Shown one piece after another: positions 5,254 through 6,496 of a DNA stretch of 6,496 nucleotides (the stretch's first letter is position 1; each line of letters begins with the position of its first letter). The translations under genes and the position numbers were made by a program. The notes beneath the pieces are model-generated. The model was not told the origin of the DNA. It saw only the letters and a program-made list of their open reading frames with translations, and made no database searches. The stretch is from NCBI GenBank assembly GCA_013335425.1, contig JAAXVQ010000120.1, forward strand, positions 1 to 6,496, in the 5' to 3' direction. The stretch comes from Candidatus Firestoneibacteriota bacterium. GTDB lineage: Bacteria > Oederibacteriota > JAAXVQ01.

Positions 5254-6496
5254 ATGGAGTCATTTTCGCTTGAGCGTATTTTGGCGGATTTGAACCCGGG
5301 GCAGCGCGAGGCCGTGCTGCACGGCGCGGGTCCGCAATTGGTCGTGGCTGGGGCCGGCACCGGTAAAACTACGGTGTTGACCAAGCGCGTGGCCTACCTG
5401 GTGGCGGCGAAAGTCTGTTCTGCCAAGGAAATTTTGGCCCTCACCTTTACGGACAAGGCTGCCGAAGAAATGGAAAGCCGCGTGGATCAACTGGTGCCCT
5501 ATGGGTACACGGACTCCACGTTATGCACGTTCCATGCCTTCGGGGAGAGGGTCCTGCGCGAACAGGGGTTTTTGCTGGGATTGAACCCCGATTACCGGGT
5601 ACTTTCAGGTCCGGAACAATTGGTCTTTCTGCGCGAACGCCTCTTCGACCTGCCTTTGGAAAAACTCCGCCCTTTAGGGGACCCCACCAAACATTTGGCC
5701 ATTATGCTCTCCAATATATCCCGGGCCAAGGACGAGGATGTATCACCCGCGGCTTACCAAGCCTTCTGCCAGGCCAAACTGCAGGCAGCCGGCGGGGATG
5801 AAGAAACGGTGGCCCGTTGGGGAAAGCATGCGGAAATGGCCGAAATCTACGCGCGCTATCAAACCTGGATGATGACGGCCGGGTTTGTGGATTTTGGTGA
5901 TCTTATCGTACGGACCCTGGAACTTTTTCGCGCCCATCCGGACGTGTTGGCGGAATTCCGCCAACGTTTCACTTATTTGCTGGTGGATGAATTTCAGGAC
6001 ACCAACTTGGCACAGTTTGAGCTTATCCAACTGTTGGCCGGAAAAAGCGCCAATTTGACCGCCGTCGGAGATGACGATCAAAGTATTTACAAATTCCGCG
6101 GCGCCGCCATTTCCAACATTTTGCAATTTACCCGTCTCTACCCCCAGGCACAAATTCGCGTGTTAACCGAAAATTATCGTTCCGGGCAGGAGATTTTGGA
6201 TACGGCCTACCGCTTGATCCGCCACAATGACCCTGAACGCCTGGAAATCAAGCATGGTTTGGACAAACGTCTGGTTTCCACCCGAGGCCCGGGGATGCCC
6301 GTGATGTTTCACGCCTTTGACACGGTCTCGGCCGAGGCTGATTGGATGGCGGTACGTATTCAGCAGGCACATACCCAGGGGCGCGCCTGGCCGGATTTTT
6401 GTATTCTCGTGCGCTCCAACAGCCAAGCCGACCCGTTCATGCGGGCCCTGAATTTGCGCGGCATTCCTTTTCGTTTTTCCGGCAGCCAAGGCCTTT
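5254..6496 (+). CDS. UvrD/PcrA/Rep-type ATP-dependent DNA helicase (SF1A), 3'-truncated by the window edge
   Basis: The frame is open from ATG 5254 to the right edge, giving 414 residues. It shows the SF1A helicase motifs in order: Q motif L-N-P-G-Q-R-E-A-V (13-21); Walker A A-G-A-G-T-G-K-T (32-39, Lys38); motif Ia L-T-F-T-D-K-A-A-E-E-M (63-73); motif Ib T-F-H-A-F-G (92-97); F-V-D-F-G-D-L; Walker B D-E-F-Q-D (245-249); motif III G-D-D-D-Q-S-I-Y-K-F-R-G (272-283); and motif IV T-E-N-Y-R-S (305-310). Motifs V and VI would lie beyond the window. UvrD-like enzymes use ATP to unwind DNA 3' to 5' in repair and replication restart. Some relatives with the D-D-D-Q-S-I-Y-K-F-R-G form carry a C-terminal PD-(D/E)XK nuclease, which cannot be judged here, so no symbol is given. 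The start lies 5 nt after the tonB stop without a clear Shine-Dalgarno, suggesting read-through translation coupling. A role in the TonB system is unlikely. Confidence 0.94.
   Translation, partial: MESFSLERILADLNPGQREAVLHGAGPQLVVAGAGTGKTTVLTKRVAYLVAAKVCSAKEILALTFTDKAAEEMESRVDQLVPYGYTDSTLCTFHAFGERVLREQGFLLGLNPDYRVLSGPEQLVFLRERLFDLPLEKLRPLGDPTKHLAIMLSNISRAKDEDVSPAAYQAFCQAKLQAAGGDEETVARWGKHAEMAEIYARYQTWMMTAGFVDFGDLIVRTLELFRAHPDVLAEFRQRFTYLLVDEFQDTNLAQFELIQLLAGKSANLTAVGDDDQSIYKFRGAAISNILQFTRLYPQAQIRVLTENYRSGQEILDTAYRLIRHNDPERLEIKHGLDKRLVSTRGPGMPVMFHAFDTVSAEADWMAVRIQQAHTQGRAWPDFCILVRSNSQADPFMRALNLRGIPFRFSGSQGL

Noticed and set aside
1..6496. CRISPR array, tRNA, rRNA, insertion sequence or phage attachment site
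   Set aside because: No regular short direct repeats with spacers, no cloverleaf or rRNA-like sequence, and no transposase or terminal inverted repeats were seen. Nearly every base is in the six genes described.

Overview
The window (all genes on the + strand) comes from a diderm bacterium. It holds an outer-membrane beta-barrel of TonB-dependent receptor type together with a complete inner-membrane energising set (ExbB/TolQ, ExbD/TolR and TonB/TolA-like proteins). Base composition is moderately GC-rich by eye (not computed) and Leu TTG codons are common. Lineage cannot be fixed from the sequence. The mixture of ExbB/TolQ features, the plugless barrel and the 37-residue TPRs would suit an uncultivated diderm phylum (for example Omnitrophota, Elusimicrobiota or related candidate divisions) or a deltaproteobacterial-type lineage, but this is only a guess.

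Layout. 1-1575: 3' part of a long tetratricopeptide-repeat protein whose start lies upstream of the window. 1572-3338: secreted beta-barrel with a TonB-box-like segment and a TonB-receptor C-terminal barrel but no recognisable plug domain; its ATG overlaps the TPR stop (ATGA). 3339-3435: the only real intergenic gap, with a GC-rich hairpin, an imperfect direct repeat, an AT-rich stretch and a strong Shine-Dalgarno. 3436-4113 exbB-like, 4116-4553 exbD-like, 4550-5248 tonB-like: three tightly packed genes with 2-nt spacing and then a GTGA overlap. 5254-6496: N-terminal 414 residues of a UvrD/PcrA-type superfamily 1A DNA helicase that runs off the right edge.

How it may work together. ExbB and ExbD would form the proton-driven motor in the inner membrane. 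The TonB-like protein would carry the force across the periplasm. The barrel, with its PDVVVKGE segment near the mature N-terminus, is the obvious outer-membrane client. The TPR protein, translationally coupled to the barrel gene, probably serves as a scaffold or partner; TPR proteins next to TonB-system genes are a known recurring arrangement. The helicase looks like a housekeeping DNA repair gene that happens to follow with a 5-nt gap. The points most worth a second look are the missing plug, the regular 37-residue TPR array and the TolA-like character of the TonB protein.
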